The notes: generated by a model from the letters alone, not told the origin. DNA of 64,000 nucleotides from Psychrobacter raelei (GCF_022631235.3 NZ_CP093310.2:1302001-1366000), one strand, 5' to 3'. Shown: positions 18,390-27,884, counted from the stretch's first letter. Numbers and translations are program-made.

Positions 18390-19508
18390 ATGGCAGATTT
18401 ATTTGACAACCCTATGGGTCTTCGTGGTTTTGACTTCGTAGAGTTTGCCTCTCCTGAGCCTGCATTGGTGGCAGAGCTTTTTGAAAAATTAGGCTTTACC
18501 CATGTGGCCAACCACAGATCCAAAGACGTGGCCTTGTATCGTCAAGGCGATATCAACCTTATTTTAAACCGAGAGCCAAGAAGTCAAGCCAGCTACTTCG
18601 TTGAAGAGCATGGGCCGGGTGCTTGTAGCATGGGCTTTCGAGTGGCTGACTCTCGACAAGCTTATAAGCGTGCCATCGAGCAAGGTGCTCAGCCTGTTGA
18701 GATACCCACTGGAGTTATGGAGCTTAAGTTGCCAGCCATCAAAGGCATTGGCGGCTCGCTTATCTATCTGATTGACCGCTTTGAGGAAGGTAGCTCTATT
18801 TATGATGTAGATTTTGAGTTTTTACCGGGTGTGGACAAGCATCCTAAAGGCTTTGGCTTTAAGGTTATCGACCATTTAACTCATAACGTCTATCGTGGTC
18901 GTATGGCGTATTGGGCCGACTTCTATGAGCGTATCTTTAATTTTCGTGAAATTCGCTACTTTGATATCAAAGGTGAATACACCGGCCTAACCAGCAAGGC
19001 CATGACGGCGCCTGATGGTAAAATCCGCATTCCGCTCAATGAAGAAGCACGTCAAGGTGGCGGCCAGATTGAAGAGTATCTCATGCAATTTAATGGCGAG
19101 GGTATTCAGCACATTGCGCTACTAAGTGATGACTTATTGGCCAGTATCGATCAGCTAAAAGCGGCCGGCATTCCGCTAATGACAGCGCCCAATGATACCT
19201 ATTACAAAATGCTTGATGAGCGTCTACCTGGGCATGGCGAGACAGTCTCAGAGCTACAGACCCGAGGCATCTTACTCGATGGCACCACAGAGGGCGGCAC
19301 GCCAAGACTGCTGTTACAAATTTTCTCTGAGACCATTTTAGGCAGCCCGGTGTTCTTTGAGTTTATCCAGCGCAAAGGCGATTATGAAGAAGGCTTCGGC
19401 GAGGGTAACTTCAAGGCGTTGTTTGAGTCTATTGAGCGTGACCAGCTGCGCCGCGGTACCATTGATGCTGATGGGGCCTCAGACAAAGATACGGCCACTG
19501 CAGTTTAA
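18390..19508 (+). CDS. hppD: 4-hydroxyphenylpyruvate dioxygenase
   Basis: This non-haem iron enzyme converts 4-hydroxyphenylpyruvate to homogentisate with loss of CO2. The protein has 372 residues. Two VOC modules are present, and the second holds the iron ligands H162 (VIDHLTHNV), H241 (GIQHIAL) and E324 ([11 protein letters not shown]). Their spacing matches the Pseudomonas enzyme. The C-terminal [15 protein letters not shown] helix gates the active site. It is the first gene of the rightward operon hppD-phhA-phhB-NhaC type carrier. Confidence 0.96.
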   Translation: MADLFDNPMGLRGFDFVEFASPEPALVAELFEKLGFTHVANHRSKDVALYRQGDINLILNREPRSQASYFVEEHGPGACSMGFRVADSRQAYKRAIEQGAQPVEIPTGVMELKLPAIKGIGGSLIYLIDRFEEGSSIYDVDFEFLPGVDKHPKGFGFKVIDHLTHNVYRGRMAYWADFYERIFNFREIRYFDIKGEYTGLTSKAMTAPDGKIRIPLNEEARQGGGQIEEYLMQFNGEGIQHIALLSDDLLASIDQLKAAGIPLMTAPNDTYYKMLDERLPGHGETVSELQTRGILLDGTTEGGTPRLLLQIFSETILGSPVFFEFIQRKGDYEEGFGEGNFKALFESIERDQLRRGTIDADGASDKDTATAV

Positions 19509-19547
19509 GCGGCATATATACAGCAAGGATGCTACGACATAGATGTT

Positions 19548-19573
19548 GGCGGTTAACAGTGATTTTAGCCGCC
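19548..19573 (+). terminator. weak hairpin between hppD and phhA
   Basis: GGCGGTTAA (19548-19556) pairs with TTAGCCGCC (19565-19573) with one G-T pair. Only a short CTTTG follows, so it may lower read-through into phhA or mark an RNA end rather than stop transcription fully. Confidence 0.35.
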
Positions 19574-19594
19574 CTTTGATTAAGGATAACTGGC

Positions 19595-20392
19595 ATGGAA
19601 CGCACTGCGTTATCGACAAAACAGCCCTACGTCTCGCACACGCCAGATGAACAGGGCCACATTATTTATAGCGACTGTGAAAATCAAATGTGGCAGGCGC
19701 TGCTTGAGCGTCAGTTAACTCAGCTACCAGGGCGGGCTTGCCCTGAGTATTTACAAGGTCTGGATAAATTGGCCTTGCCGCACACTCACATTCCGCAGCT
19801 GCCGGATATTGATGCGGTACTGCTAGAGGCCACAGGGTGGCGCACCGCTATGGTACCAGCGCTAATAAGCTTTGGTAAGTTTTTTAAACTGCTTGCCAAT
19901 AAGCAGTTTCCGGTAGCGACTTTTATTCGCCGTAAACAGGACATGGATTACATCCAAGAGCCGGATATTTTTCATGAAATTGTCGGCCATTGTCCTTTGT
20001 TAACTCACCCAGCCTTTGCCGCTTTTAATGAAACCTATGGCAAATTAGGCCTTGAAGCCACTGCTCAAGAGCGGGTGTTTTTGGCACGTATGTACTGGTT
20101 TACCATTGAGTTTGGCTTGGTGGGACATGACCCAGTAGATCGACGTATTTATGGCGGCGGGATCTTAAGCTCACCTTCTGAGACGCTATATGCGCTAAGC
20201 GGCGAGCCCGATTACCGTGAGTTTAATCTCATTGATGTGCTGCGCACTCCCTATAGAATTGATCATATCCAGCCCATTTATTATGTGCTTGATGATTTAG
20301 AAACTTTATTTGAAATCGCGGATAGTGATGTGATGGGGGCGGTGCATCAGGCGCAGCAGTTGGGTTTGTTTGAGCCTTGCTATGCGCTTTAA
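19595..20392 (+). CDS. phhA: phenylalanine 4-monooxygenase
   Basis: This enzyme hydroxylates phenylalanine to tyrosine using iron, oxygen and tetrahydropterin. The protein has 265 residues and is a catalytic domain only, as usual in bacteria. Iron ligands are H127 and H132 in FHEIVGHCP, and E172 in WFTIEFGL. AAGGA lies upstream of the ATG at a normal distance. It is followed 62 bp later by phhB, its cofactor-recycling partner. Confidence 0.95.
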   Translation: MERTALSTKQPYVSHTPDEQGHIIYSDCENQMWQALLERQLTQLPGRACPEYLQGLDKLALPHTHIPQLPDIDAVLLEATGWRTAMVPALISFGKFFKLLANKQFPVATFIRRKQDMDYIQEPDIFHEIVGHCPLLTHPAFAAFNETYGKLGLEATAQERVFLARMYWFTIEFGLVGHDPVDRRIYGGGILSSPSETLYALSGEPDYREFNLIDVLRTPYRIDHIQPIYYVLDDLETLFEIADSDVMGAVHQAQQLGLFEPCYAL

Positions 20393-20454
20393 CGTCGCCG
20401 ACCTATTTTTACTTAATATGTGTATATGAATCTGAATAAAACAAGGATGTAACC

Positions 20455-20796
20455 ATGACCCAATTATCTCAAGCCAGCTGTGAAGTTTGCCGTATCGGCG
20501 CGCCCACAGTAACCGACCTCGAGGCCAAAGAGCTGTTAACTCAAGTCCCTGAGTGGTCAATAGTCGAAATTGAGGGCATCAAACAGCTACACCGAGTGTA
20601 CAAATTTAAAAACTTTGTCAAAGCCATGGCGTTTGCCAATCAAGTGGCGGACATCAGTGAGGCAGAAGGTCATCACCCAGGGTTATTTGTCGAGTGGGGC
20701 AAGGTCACTGTGAGCTGGTGGTCACATAGTATCAAAGGTCTGCATCATAATGATTTTGTGATGGCTGCCAAAACTGATGTGCTGTATCAGCCTTAA
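20455..20796 (+). CDS. phhB: pterin-4a-carbinolamine dehydratase
   Basis: This enzyme dehydrates the 4a-hydroxy-pterin made by PhhA so the cofactor can be reduced again. The protein has 113 residues, matching the family. The active-site [16 protein letters not shown] holds H73 and H74, and H91 lies in [20 protein letters not shown] precedes the ATG. The gene lies between phhA and the NhaC-type carrier gene. Confidence 0.94.
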   Translation: MTQLSQASCEVCRIGAPTVTDLEAKELLTQVPEWSIVEIEGIKQLHRVYKFKNFVKAMAFANQVADISEAEGHHPGLFVEWGKVTVSWWSHSIKGLHHNDFVMAAKTDVLYQP

Positions 20797-20873
20797 CTTG
20801 GTCGTCTTTTACTGAGTCAATTTAAAATCAACAATGAAATTTATCACCTTCATGGCAACATAAGGATATGTTA

Positions 20874-22286
20874 ATGCCTCCACAAATACTTACTCAAATC
20901 TCTCCCAAACTTGCCTTCGTGCTCTCAACCATCATCATTGCCATCATGGGCGTGACCATGATTGGCTTTGGCTGGGTGCCACATTTGTCTTTGATACTTG
21001 CCATCTGTGTGTTGTTGGCAATAGGCCTGATTAAAGGGCTGAGTTTTGATGAGATGCAGTCACAAATGGCGGTAGGCGTGCTGCGCGGTATTGGCGCTAT
21101 TTATTTGTTTTTCTTTATTGGTCTGATGGTATCGGCTTTAATGATGTCAGGGGCGATACCTACCTTAATGTACTTTGGTTTTGAGCTGATTTCTCCGCAG
21201 TTTTATTATATTTCAGCCTTTGTGCTGACCTCCATTATTGGCGTGGCCTTGGGCAGTAGCTTAACCACAGTAGCCACGCTGGGGGTAGCGTTTATTGGTA
21301 TGAGTCATGCCTTTGATGCGAACGTGGCAATCGCCGCTGGTGCTGTGGTATCAGGCGCGTTTTTTGGCGATAAAATGTCGCCCTTATCCGATACCTGTAC
21401 TATTGCCTCATCCATTGTGGGCATAGATTTGTTTGAACATATTCGCAATATGACGTACACCACAGTGCCAGCTTGGATACTCACCTTTGGGCTATTTTGG
21501 CTGTTATCAGGAGACACCACCACATCAGACTTAAGTCAGGTACGAGCGCTTCAAACACAGTTGGTAGACAGCGGCTTGGTCCATGGCTATTCGGTATTGC
21601 CCTTTGTGGTACTGGTGGTAATGGCGTTGTGCCGTATCAATGCCATTTATACCATTATCTGCACCATCGTTGTCGCACTAATCATAACCTATGTGCACAG
21701 CTCACCGAGCTTGGCAGATTTGGGAGGGTATTTCTTTAGTGGCTATCATCCAGCAGAATCTTTAGATCTTGGTGAGGTAGGCGGCATGTTATCGCGTGGC
21801 GGGGTAAACAGCATGTTCTTTACTCAGACTATTGTGATTTTAGCATTAAGCTTAGGGGGTCTATTAACTGCACTGGGTATCTTGCCTGCCTTATTAACAG
21901 GCATTAAAGACAGCTTGACCACCTCAGGCCGAGCCATTGCAGCAGCAGCGATGTCTGCCTTGAGTATCAACGTACTTATCGGTGAGCAGTATTTAAGCTT
22001 ACTGTTGTCAGGCACAGCGTTTCGACCTGTGTTTGAAAGATTAAATTTACACCCAAAAAACCTATCACGTACCATTGAAGATGCCGGTACAGTGATTAAT
22101 CCTTTGGTGCCTTGGAGTGTGTGCGGGGTGTTTATTAGCCAAGCTTTAGGCGTCTCTGTCATTGAGTATTTGCCCTATGCCTTCTTCTGTTATTTGTCTT
22201 TTTTCTTGACCATCATCTTTGGCTTTAGCGGCATTACCATCACCAAAACCAATACAACTGCCCAGCCGGTGGTAACCCCAAGCTAA
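20874..22286 (+). CDS. NhaC-type sodium/proton antiporter family carrier in the phh operon
   Basis: This is a 470-residue inner-membrane protein with about eleven to twelve hydrophobic segments. The hallmark GAVVSGAFFGDKMSPLSDTCTIA is followed near the end by the related RTIEDAGTVINPLVPWSVCG. By family it is an ion-coupled carrier. It lies 77 bp after phhB and before a strong terminator, so it probably belongs to the aromatic amino acid operon and could import phenylalanine or tyrosine rather than exchange Na+/H+. I prefer ATG 20874, with AAGGA seven bases before it, over ATG 20868. Confidence 0.85.
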   Translation: MPPQILTQISPKLAFVLSTIIIAIMGVTMIGFGWVPHLSLILAICVLLAIGLIKGLSFDEMQSQMAVGVLRGIGAIYLFFFIGLMVSALMMSGAIPTLMYFGFELISPQFYYISAFVLTSIIGVALGSSLTTVATLGVAFIGMSHAFDANVAIAAGAVVSGAFFGDKMSPLSDTCTIASSIVGIDLFEHIRNMTYTTVPAWILTFGLFWLLSGDTTTSDLSQVRALQTQLVDSGLVHGYSVLPFVVLVVMALCRINAIYTIICTIVVALIITYVHSSPSLADLGGYFFSGYHPAESLDLGEVGGMLSRGGVNSMFFTQTIVILALSLGGLLTALGILPALLTGIKDSLTTSGRAIAAAAMSALSINVLIGEQYLSLLLSGTAFRPVFERLNLHPKNLSRTIEDAGTVINPLVPWSVCGVFISQALGVSVIEYLPYAFFCYLSFFLTIIFGFSGITITKTNTTAQPVVTPS

Positions 22287-22303
22287 AGCTTAGCAAGGCG
22301 GCC

Positions 22304-22351
22304 TAAAAAAGGGCTTAGCGCTTAAGTTATTTAAGTGCTAAGCCCTTTTTG
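22304..22351 (+). terminator. strong terminator ending the hppD operon
   Basis: AAAAAGGGCTTAGCGCTTAA pairs with TTTAAGTGCTAAGCCCTTTTT across a four-base loop, with about one mismatch. The T5 follows directly, and the A-run on the left lets it serve the converging PAP2 gene too. Confidence 0.9.
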
Positions 22352-22393
22352 CTGTGCTTATAATGTGCTGTGTCTAAATGCAAGCTGTGGATG

Positions 22394-23230
22394 TTAAGGC
22401 TCTGTATGACAGTTACCTAAATGAGCAGAGTTATGGGTAGCCGCAGGCGTCTTGAATTGAAACTGACGGCGCTGTGTATGAAAAAACAGCATGGCGATGC
22501 CATAACAAATCCCCCAAGATAGCCACATGGACACCAGAGTGTGGCTAAAGAAGTGATCGCCGATCATCATTTTATATAGCCCCATAATCCAGCCCAGCAA
22601 AGTCACCATGATTAACATCCTCATTTTTAAGCGATAATATCTTGGTAAATAAGCAAAAGCATACAGGGCAAATCCGGCGCTGGCATGAGCTGCAGGGAAG
22701 CATTTGGCTGGGGTTTTGGCCAGCATGTCCTGCCAAATGGTTAAATAAGGCAAGTCGCCATCAAAGAGCAGTAAGTGGCTTGGGCAGCTGACATGGGTGA
22801 GCGCTTTTAGGCTGCCGATAGTGGCCGGTACCATCAATACCGCTATTATTAGGTACCCAAGCTCATGTTTACTCAAGGGCAGCACCCAGCGGCCATAACG
22901 ACTTGGTGCGGCTATAGCAGATTGACTAATGCCTAAAGACGGTTTTGTGACAGAGATTATCAGTAAATTGAGCACTAGGTACACAGCCATTAAGATAAGC
23001 ACTGTCTTTGGAGCGTCATAAAAAATAAATCTAAAGGGCTGGGCATCTTTGGCAATAAGCCACTGGTTGTGGCCATAGAAAAGCTTGCTGATAGTGACAT
23101 CAAGCCAGCTGTGTTCAAAGATTAAAGCAGAGGCGATGGCCGACCCCATTAATAGCAGCCAACGAGATAGGCTTTGGCGCTGAGGGGGATGAGTAATAAA
23201 GCTTGAGTTAATATGACTATGAGGGTGCAC
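22394..23230 (-). CDS. PAP2 family phosphatase, membrane-bound
   Basis: The protein has 278 residues and about six membrane segments. PAP2 motifs are altered but recognisable: K142 in KALTHVSCP (motif 1, with Cys in place of Arg), PAAHAS with H182 (motif 2) and GDHFFSH with H226 (motif 3). Such enzymes act on lipid phosphates such as undecaprenyl diphosphate, phosphatidate or lipid A. It overlaps in theme with dgkA, 28 bp upstream on the same strand, and with eptA further up. A pap2 gene also follows mcr-1 on its mobile cassette. Confidence 0.82.
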   Translation of the reverse strand: MHPHSHINSSFITHPPQRQSLSRWLLLMGSAIASALIFEHSWLDVTISKLFYGHNQWLIAKDAQPFRFIFYDAPKTVLILMAVYLVLNLLIISVTKPSLGISQSAIAAPSRYGRWVLPLSKHELGYLIIAVLMVPATIGSLKALTHVSCPSHLLLFDGDLPYLTIWQDMLAKTPAKCFPAAHASAGFALYAFAYLPRYYRLKMRMLIMVTLLGWIMGLYKMMIGDHFFSHTLVSMWLSWGICYGIAMLFFHTQRRQFQFKTPAATHNSAHLGNCHTEP

Positions 23231-23258
23231 TTGCCACCTCCTTTAAGATAGAAGATCG

Positions 23259-23768
23259 TTAAAGCAGCGATAGGCTAGACAGTGCCATCATCCATAAGCA
23301 AAAAAGCAATAGCAGCACCAAAAATTGCGCCGCCGAACCCACATCCTTAGCAATCTTAGCCAGCGGGTGCTGAGCCGTAGAGGTGTGGTCAACACTGGCT
23401 TCAAGACCGGTATTAATCAGCTCAACGATAAGTGACAAAAATGAGGCAAACACCAAAATCATCTTGATGGTCAACGCAAAGGGTAGGGCAATCACTGCCA
23501 CAACCAATATCAGATTCAACCAAAACAGCTGACGAAATGCCGCCTCAGTACGATAGGCCGCCCTAAATCCGTCTAAAGAATAACCGCCGGCTTTCAGCAC
23601 TCGGGACCATCCTTTTTTACCCTTTAATTGATACGCAAAACTTGGTGTTGTTATTGGTGTTGTTAATAGAGGCGCCTGAGCGTCATTGTCTAAGTTTGGC
23701 TTTATGTCTGCCCCCTTTGGCTTGGCCATGGGATATACAGACTTAGCAAGATGTGGGTAATCGGTCAT
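23259..23768 (-). CDS. dgkA: diacylglycerol kinase
   Basis: This enzyme phosphorylates diacylglycerol left over when phosphoethanolamine or glycerophosphate groups are taken from phospholipids. The protein has 169 residues. The DgkA core (about 52-165) has three helices with EAAFRQ, IVELINTGLEASVD (E116 and E123, the metal and catalytic positions) and KDVGSAAQF. The first 50 residues are an extra polar, proline-rich tail absent from the E. coli enzyme; a second in-frame ATG lies at codon 14. It is the natural partner of EptA, which releases diacylglycerol. A regulator box lies upstream at 23868-23884. Confidence 0.92.
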   Translation of the reverse strand: MTDYPHLAKSVYPMAKPKGADIKPNLDNDAQAPLLTTPITTPSFAYQLKGKKGWSRVLKAGGYSLDGFRAAYRTEAAFRQLFWLNLILVVAVIALPFALTIKMILVFASFLSLIVELINTGLEASVDHTSTAQHPLAKIAKDVGSAAQFLVLLLLFCLWMMALSSLSLL

Positions 23769-23867
23769 AATAAAATCTTAGTGATAAATTAAAAAAATCG
23801 GCTAAACCTGGCAAAAAATAACCAAAGCGGCCATCTTTTATCATGACTCCATTATAAGTAGGAGAGG

Positions 23868-23884
23868 GTTAAGAAAGCGTTAAG
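23868..23884 (-). promoter_or_regulatory. direct-repeat regulator box upstream of dgkA
   Basis: GTTAAG-AAAGC-GTTAAG on the plus strand reads CTTAAC-N5-CTTAAC on the coding strand. It lies about 100 bp before the dgkA start. The same box, with spacer ATAGC, lies before eptA. The layout matches OmpR-family sites such as the PmrA box (YTTAAK-N5-YTTAAK), differing at the last base of each half. Confidence 0.65.
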
Positions 23885-23944
23885 ATAACCTCGAGCGTAA
23901 GCGGTTTTAAAATTACATCCTTATTTATATTAAAAATCAAAGGC

Positions 23945-25279
23945 TTAGCGTGCTTGGCCATAATGTATGGTAAAAGTACTACCGCCTGCCTTATTGCTAC
24001 TATGTGTTAAGCGCCAACCTAGGTGACTCATAATACGCTGCACAATACTAAGTCCAAGACCTGAGCCTTCAACTTTAAGTTCTTTGGGCTCAATTCGCTC
24101 GAAGCGCTTATATAACAGCGGCATCATATGATCCGGAATGCCCAGTCCGGTATCTGACACTGAGATGCTCTGCTCATCAATGACAATAACCACCTCGCCT
24201 GAGTCTGTGTATTGAAACGCATTTTTGATTAAGTTACCCAAAGCCATTTTAAGCAGCTCTGGCCGCACAAAGGTGTGGTAGTCTTCAGCCGCTTCTATAC
24301 GGCAAGTCACGCGCTTGTATTGAAGTAGATAACTTAAGCGTGTCACCTCACTTTGGGCAATGTGATTGATGCAGATCTTAGGTGCGTCAAGCTTCTCAGG
24401 GGCACGTGACAAAAGCAATAAAGCGCTGATTATCTCTGACGTCTCTTTGGCTGTAGTGTTAATACGCTGAGTGAATTCTAAGGCTTTAGGGTGATCTGAT
24501 AACTGCGCCTGTAATACCTCTGATGCCCCCATAATTATGGTTAAGGGGGTTCTTAATTCGTGACTGACGTCGCCGGTAAATAGCTGCTCACGCTTGAGAT
24601 ACTGCTCAAGTTTGTTATTTTTGTCATCAATGGCACGTGCCAATACCCCAACCTCTGAAGGCAGGTCAGTGAGCTCATCAAAGTTATGCTGATCGGCTTC
24701 TACCGCATCTTTTAGGTCAAGAAGTGGTTTGATAATGGCTTTAGATGACAGATAAGAGAAGATAAAAGCCATCAGAATACTCAGTAAAATCACCCCAACC
24801 AAGGCTCGCAAAAATATGGCTTCTAGCTCTTCAAAAAGTGCCAGTACTGGATATTGATCACTATCACCGTAGCGGGCAGGCAACTGCTGAGGCGTAGCCC
24901 CTGTATCTAGGTAGCTTAAAAGATAATCATGTCCCTCATAATGATAGTTAAAAAAATACAAATCTGCTTCTTGCCCCTTTTTCGTGACCACACTTTTTTT
25001 TTGTATGTCGGAAGTAGCTTGAGCTTTAAGGGCTTGTGGTGCTGAGCTTAACGGATAGATACTTACCCCAAGACCTGGAGTGACTGGGGTGGATTGTAAG
25101 CTGGCTTCAGCCACCTCGGTGGTCAACTGTAGCTGCTGTAACAGATAGCTTTGCACCAACAGCGCTTCAATCTTATCTTCTGCAACCTCAAATATGGCAA
25201 TAAAAGTGGCACACAGCAAGATGGTGAAGAGTAGGTAGGATAAGCGAAACTTATTGGCGATTGTATCGGTATTAAACAT
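23945..25279 (-). CDS. sensor histidine kinase (PmrB/ColS-like)
   Basis: The protein has 444 residues and is an inner-membrane kinase. Membrane segments lie at about 12-31 and 156-178, enclosing a periplasmic sensor of about 125 residues. HAMP-like linker follows, then the H-box GDVSHELRTPL (H240), the N-box LIKNAFQYT (N353), the G1 box SDTGLG (D376) and the G2 box GSGLGL. The gene follows the response-regulator gene by 45 bp and lies inside the eptA to pap2 locus, so it most likely senses envelope stress such as cationic peptides or metal ions. The signal is inferred. Confidence 0.88.
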   Translation of the reverse strand: MFNTDTIANKFRLSYLLFTILLCATFIAIFEVAEDKIEALLVQSYLLQQLQLTTEVAEASLQSTPVTPGLGVSIYPLSSAPQALKAQATSDIQKKSVVTKKGQEADLYFFNYHYEGHDYLLSYLDTGATPQQLPARYGDSDQYPVLALFEELEAIFLRALVGVILLSILMAFIFSYLSSKAIIKPLLDLKDAVEADQHNFDELTDLPSEVGVLARAIDDKNNKLEQYLKREQLFTGDVSHELRTPLTIIMGASEVLQAQLSDHPKALEFTQRINTTAKETSEIISALLLLSRAPEKLDAPKICINHIAQSEVTRLSYLLQYKRVTCRIEAAEDYHTFVRPELLKMALGNLIKNAFQYTDSGEVVIVIDEQSISVSDTGLGIPDHMMPLLYKRFERIEPKELKVEGSGLGLSIVQRIMSHLGWRLTHSSNKAGGSTFTIHYGQAR

Positions 25280-25324
25280 AAAGCATCTGCCAGTAAAAAC
25301 ATAAAGTATAGTGTTACAGGACGC

Positions 25325-26020
25325 TTATAAGGCGCGCTTATCTTCAGGACTAATCATTTGATAACCCACACCAGGCACGGTGATCAGCATGGCGTGATCA
25401 AAGGGTTTGTCGACTTGAGTACGCACGCTATGCAAATGGGTACGTAACGCATCACTATTGGGCAGATCTTCACCCCAGACCTTTTCTTCAAGCTCCGACT
25501 TACTCACTATATTGGGATAAGACTGCATTAAGGTTTGTAGAATTTTAAAGCCAGTCGGGGTCAGTTTAAGTGGGATATCGTCTCGATAAGCGGTGTGCTT
25601 TTCAATATTTAGAGTCAAAGGACCCAGTTTAATATCTTGCTCAAAAAACTCATCTTGATGACGGCGGATAAGCGCTCTGACTCTGACCTCAAGCTCTACC
25701 AAAGAGAAGGGCTTGACCAGATAATCATCGGCACCACTGTCAAATCCGGCCACTTTATCTGATAAGGTATCGCGCGCTGTGAGCATTAACACGGGGGTTT
25801 TATTGTGCAGTTTTTCTCTTAGTGCTTTACACAGCTGTGTGCCATCCATGCCTGGCAGCATCACATCGAGCAAGATAACATCATAAGTGTTTTCAGCGGC
25901 CAGCGTTAAGCCGCTTGGACCATTATGAGCGTTATCGAGCTGATAACCTTTGGGTTCAAAAAAGGCATAGACGTTGGCCACAATATCTGGATTATCTTCG
26001 ATGATGAGTATTTTGTGCAT
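25325..26020 (-). CDS. OmpR/PhoB family response regulator (ColR/PmrA-like)
   Basis: The protein has 231 residues from the chosen start. The receiver domain has acidic pocket E8-D9, phospho-acceptor D52 (LLDVMLPGMDG), T81 and K103. A winged-helix DNA-binding domain follows (LTPTGFKILQTLMQ...SDALRTHLHSVRTQVDKPFDHAML). The wording of both domains resembles Pseudomonas ColR more than Acinetobacter PmrA. It probably binds the GTTAAG repeats before eptA and dgkA. The start at 26020 (MHKILIIEDN) fits family alignments; a reading from 26062 adds 14 unrelated residues. Neither has a good ribosome site. Confidence 0.88.
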   Translation of the reverse strand: MHKILIIEDNPDIVANVYAFFEPKGYQLDNAHNGPSGLTLAAENTYDVILLDVMLPGMDGTQLCKALREKLHNKTPVLMLTARDTLSDKVAGFDSGADDYLVKPFSLVELEVRVRALIRRHQDEFFEQDIKLGPLTLNIEKHTAYRDDIPLKLTPTGFKILQTLMQSYPNIVSKSELEEKVWGEDLPNSDALRTHLHSVRTQVDKPFDHAMLITVPGVGYQMISPEDKRAL

Positions 26021-26118
26021 GTGTTTTAGTTCACTTGTATCAATGCTGGCAGGCCAGCGCATGGCACTAAGTTTCAGCTTATAAAGCTAACAATAAGAAG
26101 CTAAAGGAAGCTAAGTGT

Positions 26119-27861
26119 TTAGCGCTGAGCCTGAAAAAAAGTAGGTTTATGGTCTGCCTCTTGGGTGCTGATATTAAAGTACTGCAATAAGCTAGGTGCT
26201 AAATAATCTTGTGAGGCCGGAGCAGTTAGCTGCGAAGCAATGGCTTGACTATCCATATGGTTTGAGGCCGGTGACCACACAATAACGGGTACTTGCTTTT
26301 GTGCTTTTGGCGCTATTTTATAAGGCAGGCCATGTAAGTATATATTGTTCTCGCCTAAGCTTTCGCCATGATCGCTAAGATACACCATAACCACATCATA
26401 CGCTTGTTCATAAGGCTTTAAGGTGTCAATAATATTGTGCAAAAAATAATCAGTATACACAATGGCATTGTCATAGGCATTAATCACTGACTGAGTGTCA
26501 CATTTTGAGAGCTCATTGCTTAAACAGGTCGGTTTAAATACCTCAAACGCTTTAGGATAGCGTTTGTAATAAGCCGGACCGTGGTTGCCCATTTGATGCA
26601 GTACCACTAAGGTGTCTTTTGGTGGGCTGTTTTTTGAGCCCATTACCAATTTATCAAAATCTTTTAACATGCCAATGTCTCGGCATTCAACATCACACTC
26701 TAGATTGGTTGCCTGAGTTTTGTAATCCTCAAAAGTGACGCGATCGGCCACCCCTTTAGAGCTTGAATTATTGTCACGCCATATCACATTTACCCCTTGT
26801 TTATGCAAGGTGTCTAGCACATTTTCATTATAGCTTGCCATATCCACATCGAACTTATCTCGACCCAGATAGCTGAACATACAAGGCACAGAATAAGCAG
26901 TAGAGGTGCCACAAGAGCTGACGTCTTTGAAGCTATAGATGTCTTTGGTGTTTGACAGCAGCGGCATAGTATTACGTGCATATCCATTTAGACCAATATG
27001 ATCGGCACGCACGGTTTCTCCCACCACCAGTACCATAAGCTTAGGCTTGGTAGAGGCTGGGGCAATGTGTTTGGCATCAGTCGCGTGGGCAGTAAGGGTC
27101 TTTGGACGGCGCATTTCATCAAATTTATCTGTGCCCAGTTTAATAGAAGAATAAATAGGCATCACGGGGTTGGCATAAAAACGTACCTGTTTATGCTGAC
27201 GAAAAAAGCTGGCGTACTGGTCACCAAAGGGCAATAGACAAGCGGCCATCAAAGCTAAAGTGGCGATAATCGCCCCTATTTTTTGTAAGGCTGCAAACTT
27301 TAACGGCACCGTTTTAATGCGCAGCTGTGAGACAAGTAAGGCGGGGATAACACCAAGTACTACTACCCGCATTAAGAATGCTGGCGCGAATAAATCCATA
27401 GCTTCTGCTTGATCGGTCTCAAGCCCATTTATAAGCATGTGAGTATCAAAGATAGTCCCGTAACTGTCAGTGAAATACGCACAAATTGCACCAATCATTA
27501 ACGCCAATATCAGCATAGGTTTGTGCAGGTATTTGTGACTTACTAATTGCAGTACCAACCAAATTACACAAAACAGCAATCCACCCACTGACATTACAAA
27601 GGGCCAGCTATGAGCCACCGGATAAATAGCGGTAAGCTGATTAAAGAAACTAAAGTTTGCCGTCAGTGTCAAATAAAGTGCCACTATGAATACCAATATA
27701 TTGGCATTCATAGGCCTTTGAGAAAACAACTTCAAATATGAACGCTTGTCTACACTGCCTTGCTGGCTTGAGGCAAAGTTCGTGGGCTGTGATAAGGGAG
27801 CAGTATCGACTGAGGAAGAGGTTTGATTCACCATATGCAGGCTTCTTGTAGGAAAAAACAT
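26119..27861 (-). CDS. eptA: lipid A phosphoethanolamine transferase, MCR/EptA family
   Basis: This enzyme moves phosphoethanolamine from phosphatidylethanolamine to lipid A at the periplasmic face, lowering surface charge and sensitivity to polymyxin-type peptides. The protein has 580 residues. Five membrane helices lie at about 52-210, then a sulfatase-like domain: zinc Glu E282 (GETVRADH), nucleophile T321 in CGTSTAYSVPC, HQMGNHGPAYYKRYP, and zinc ligands in YLSDHGESLGEN and LHG. Six paired cysteines match the MCR pattern. The polar N-terminal 45 residues are longer than usual; starts at 27861 or 27834 are both possible. A regulator box lies 24 bp upstream. Confidence 0.93.
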   Translation of the reverse strand: MFFPTRSLHMVNQTSSSVDTAPLSQPTNFASSQQGSVDKRSYLKLFSQRPMNANILVFIVALYLTLTANFSFFNQLTAIYPVAHSWPFVMSVGGLLFCVIWLVLQLVSHKYLHKPMLILALMIGAICAYFTDSYGTIFDTHMLINGLETDQAEAMDLFAPAFLMRVVVLGVIPALLVSQLRIKTVPLKFAALQKIGAIIATLALMAACLLPFGDQYASFFRQHKQVRFYANPVMPIYSSIKLGTDKFDEMRRPKTLTAHATDAKHIAPASTKPKLMVLVVGETVRADHIGLNGYARNTMPLLSNTKDIYSFKDVSSCGTSTAYSVPCMFSYLGRDKFDVDMASYNENVLDTLHKQGVNVIWRDNNSSSKGVADRVTFEDYKTQATNLECDVECRDIGMLKDFDKLVMGSKNSPPKDTLVVLHQMGNHGPAYYKRYPKAFEVFKPTCLSNELSKCDTQSVINAYDNAIVYTDYFLHNIIDTLKPYEQAYDVVMVYLSDHGESLGENNIYLHGLPYKIAPKAQKQVPVIVWSPASNHMDSQAIASQLTAPASQDYLAPSLLQYFNISTQEADHKPTFFQAQR

Positions 27862-27884
27862 GCCTGTATGGTAATGATCGGGTC

